Origin: Pelotomaculum sp. UBA5255
GTDB lineage: Bacteria; Bacillota; Desulfotomaculia; Desulfotomaculales; Pelotomaculaceae
Assembly: GCA_002408725.1 (NCBI GenBank)
Contig: DHTR01000073.1
Span: 1 to 13,975 of the forward strand
Reading direction: 5' to 3'
DNA: 13,975 bases
Shown: piece by piece, positions 13,324-13,975 of the stretch
Layout: every line of letters starts with the position of its first letter
Position numbering within the stretch: the stretch's first letter is position 1
Translations under genes and position numbers: made by a program
The notes under the pieces: generated by a model
Databases searched by the model: none
What the model saw: only the letters and a program-made list of their open reading frames with translations
Told to the model about the DNA's origin: nothing

Positions 13324-13551
13324 TTATGAATCCCTCCTGCTCCCCAACACAAAATTATCGATGTAATCGCGGTATAGTTGGTATGTGTTATTTGTTTTTA
13401 TCCCAGAAGTCATTTCACGGAAAGCTTCCTCAGAGTTTGTTACAAAATAGACTACTCTGATTTTATCCTCTTCCGAGAGCTTTTCGGCAAACTCTGCATA
13501 CTTTGTTTCATCAACCAGAACAGCGAAGCCGTTCTGTGGAAGAATTAACAT
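13324..13551 (-). pseudogene. C-terminal remnant of a type III Mod-like DNA methyltransferase
   Basis: About 75 residues remain. They resemble the very C-terminus of adenine-specific methyltransferases that accompany Res proteins, including AVLVDETKYAEFAEKL, VVYFVTNSEEAFREM and TYQLYRDYIDNF. The catalytic DPPY and FxGxG motifs and the target-recognition part are absent. The frame stays open a little upstream of the first ATG, but there it overlaps the transposase coding frame, so the join is near 13555-13560. The stop TAA (13326-13324) directly abuts the res ATG, as expected for a mod-res operon. The assignment rests on remembered family appearance and on its position. It could instead be a small domain of another defence methylase. 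It cannot methylate in this form. Confidence 0.6.
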
Positions 13552-13975
13552 TTCCGGTGCTTTTGGGGATCTGGTTCTTTCCCGGTCATATCTGTATAAT
13601 GTACCGTTATTCCATTATCTTGCGCCTGTTTTTCTACTTCTCCACTGAAGTAAGCTCCATCGACGTAAAAGTCGGTGACATCCATTTTATTTTTTATTTC
13701 AGGAATGCGCTTTTCTAACATCTCAGCATCGCCAACTCTGTTTTTCTCGACTGCATAGTCGGTGATTATCTGGACGGGATTTTCGTCAGCGCAAGTTTCG
13801 GCGATATTCAGGACTAGTCCAACATGCCCTTTGGAGGCTTTTTTGCGATAGATCACATCGGGATCGTAGGCTGACTGCAGGGAACTGGCATCAATGTCTT
13901 TGTTTGCTTTTGCTTTCCAGCTGTTCTTCTCGCTGTCAAAGATAGCCTGCTCGTTGATAAATCTCTGGAGAATCG
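13545..13975 (-). pseudogene. Truncated DDE transposase gene (insertion-sequence remnant)
   Basis: The frame is open from the right edge of the window and ends at a TAA (13547-13545) created where it joins the mod remnant. The 142 visible residues include SLQSAYDPDVIYRKKASKG, HVGLVLNIAETCADENP, DVTDFYVDGAYFSGEV and VHYTDMTGKEPDPQK, typical of IS1182/IS4-like DDE transposases. The Asp in YVDGAY is a likely catalytic acid. The N-terminus lies outside the window. The C-terminal part after PDPQK, with the catalytic Glu, is missing. A GTG at 13856 is in frame but lies inside the conserved region and is not a real start. No terminal inverted repeat is seen at the junction, so this is not a clean insertion end. 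Confidence 0.7.

Noticed and set aside
10630..13975. Second copy of the ssrA 3' end as an att site
   Set aside because: I searched by eye for the GGTTCGATTCC and CGCCTCCACCA segments and found no second copy in the window.
10816..13975. A new multi-gene defence system on the right side
   Set aside because: Only one intact gene (Res-like) is present. The adjacent pieces are fragments of a methyltransferase and a transposase, so a decayed type III-like system explains the region without a novel one.

Overview
The window looks like a chromosomal segment from a Gram-positive anaerobe of the Clostridia, most like the Peptococcaceae (Pelotomaculum/Desulfotomaculum-type). This rests on the gapA-pgk-tpiA-gpmI-eno-secG order followed by smpB-ssrA, strong AGGAGG-type ribosome binding sites, frequent GTG/TTG starts, a sigma-54 gene directly before the glycolytic cluster, and moderately high GC. 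The lineage is inferred from remembered family features, not from a search.

Layout. Positions 1-199 hold the 3' end of an unidentified membrane-protein gene. rpoN (sigma-54) follows and ends in a strong stem-loop. The lower-glycolysis genes then run on the + strand: gapA, pgk, tpiA, gpmI, eno. Together they convert glyceraldehyde-3-phosphate to phosphoenolpyruvate. The usual repressor gene cggR is not present between rpoN and gapA. The glycolytic spacers are unusually structured: a long imperfect hairpin (gapA-pgk), several GC-rich hairpins (pgk-tpiA), and a 368-nt spacer with a 10-bp tandem repeat and a MITE-like inverted-repeat element (tpiA-gpmI).

secG (SecYEG translocon subunit) has its own promoter and a good terminator. 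A small hotdog-fold thioesterase gene follows with its own promoter; it occupies the place where rnr (RNase R) is common in Firmicutes. smpB has a near-perfect sigma-A promoter. It is followed after 20 nt by the tmRNA gene ssrA (350 nt, encoded tag ANNEYALAA) and a 17-bp terminator. SmpB and tmRNA together form the trans-translation ribosome-rescue system.

Right of ssrA the character changes: genes lie on the - strand and the DNA is visibly more AT-rich. There is an apparently complete 835-aa type III restriction (Res) helicase/nuclease gene. Directly upstream of it lies only the C-terminal end of a Mod-like methyltransferase, cut off by a 3'-truncated transposase gene that runs off the window. 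I read this as a decaying restriction-modification island sitting behind the tmRNA gene, a common island integration site.
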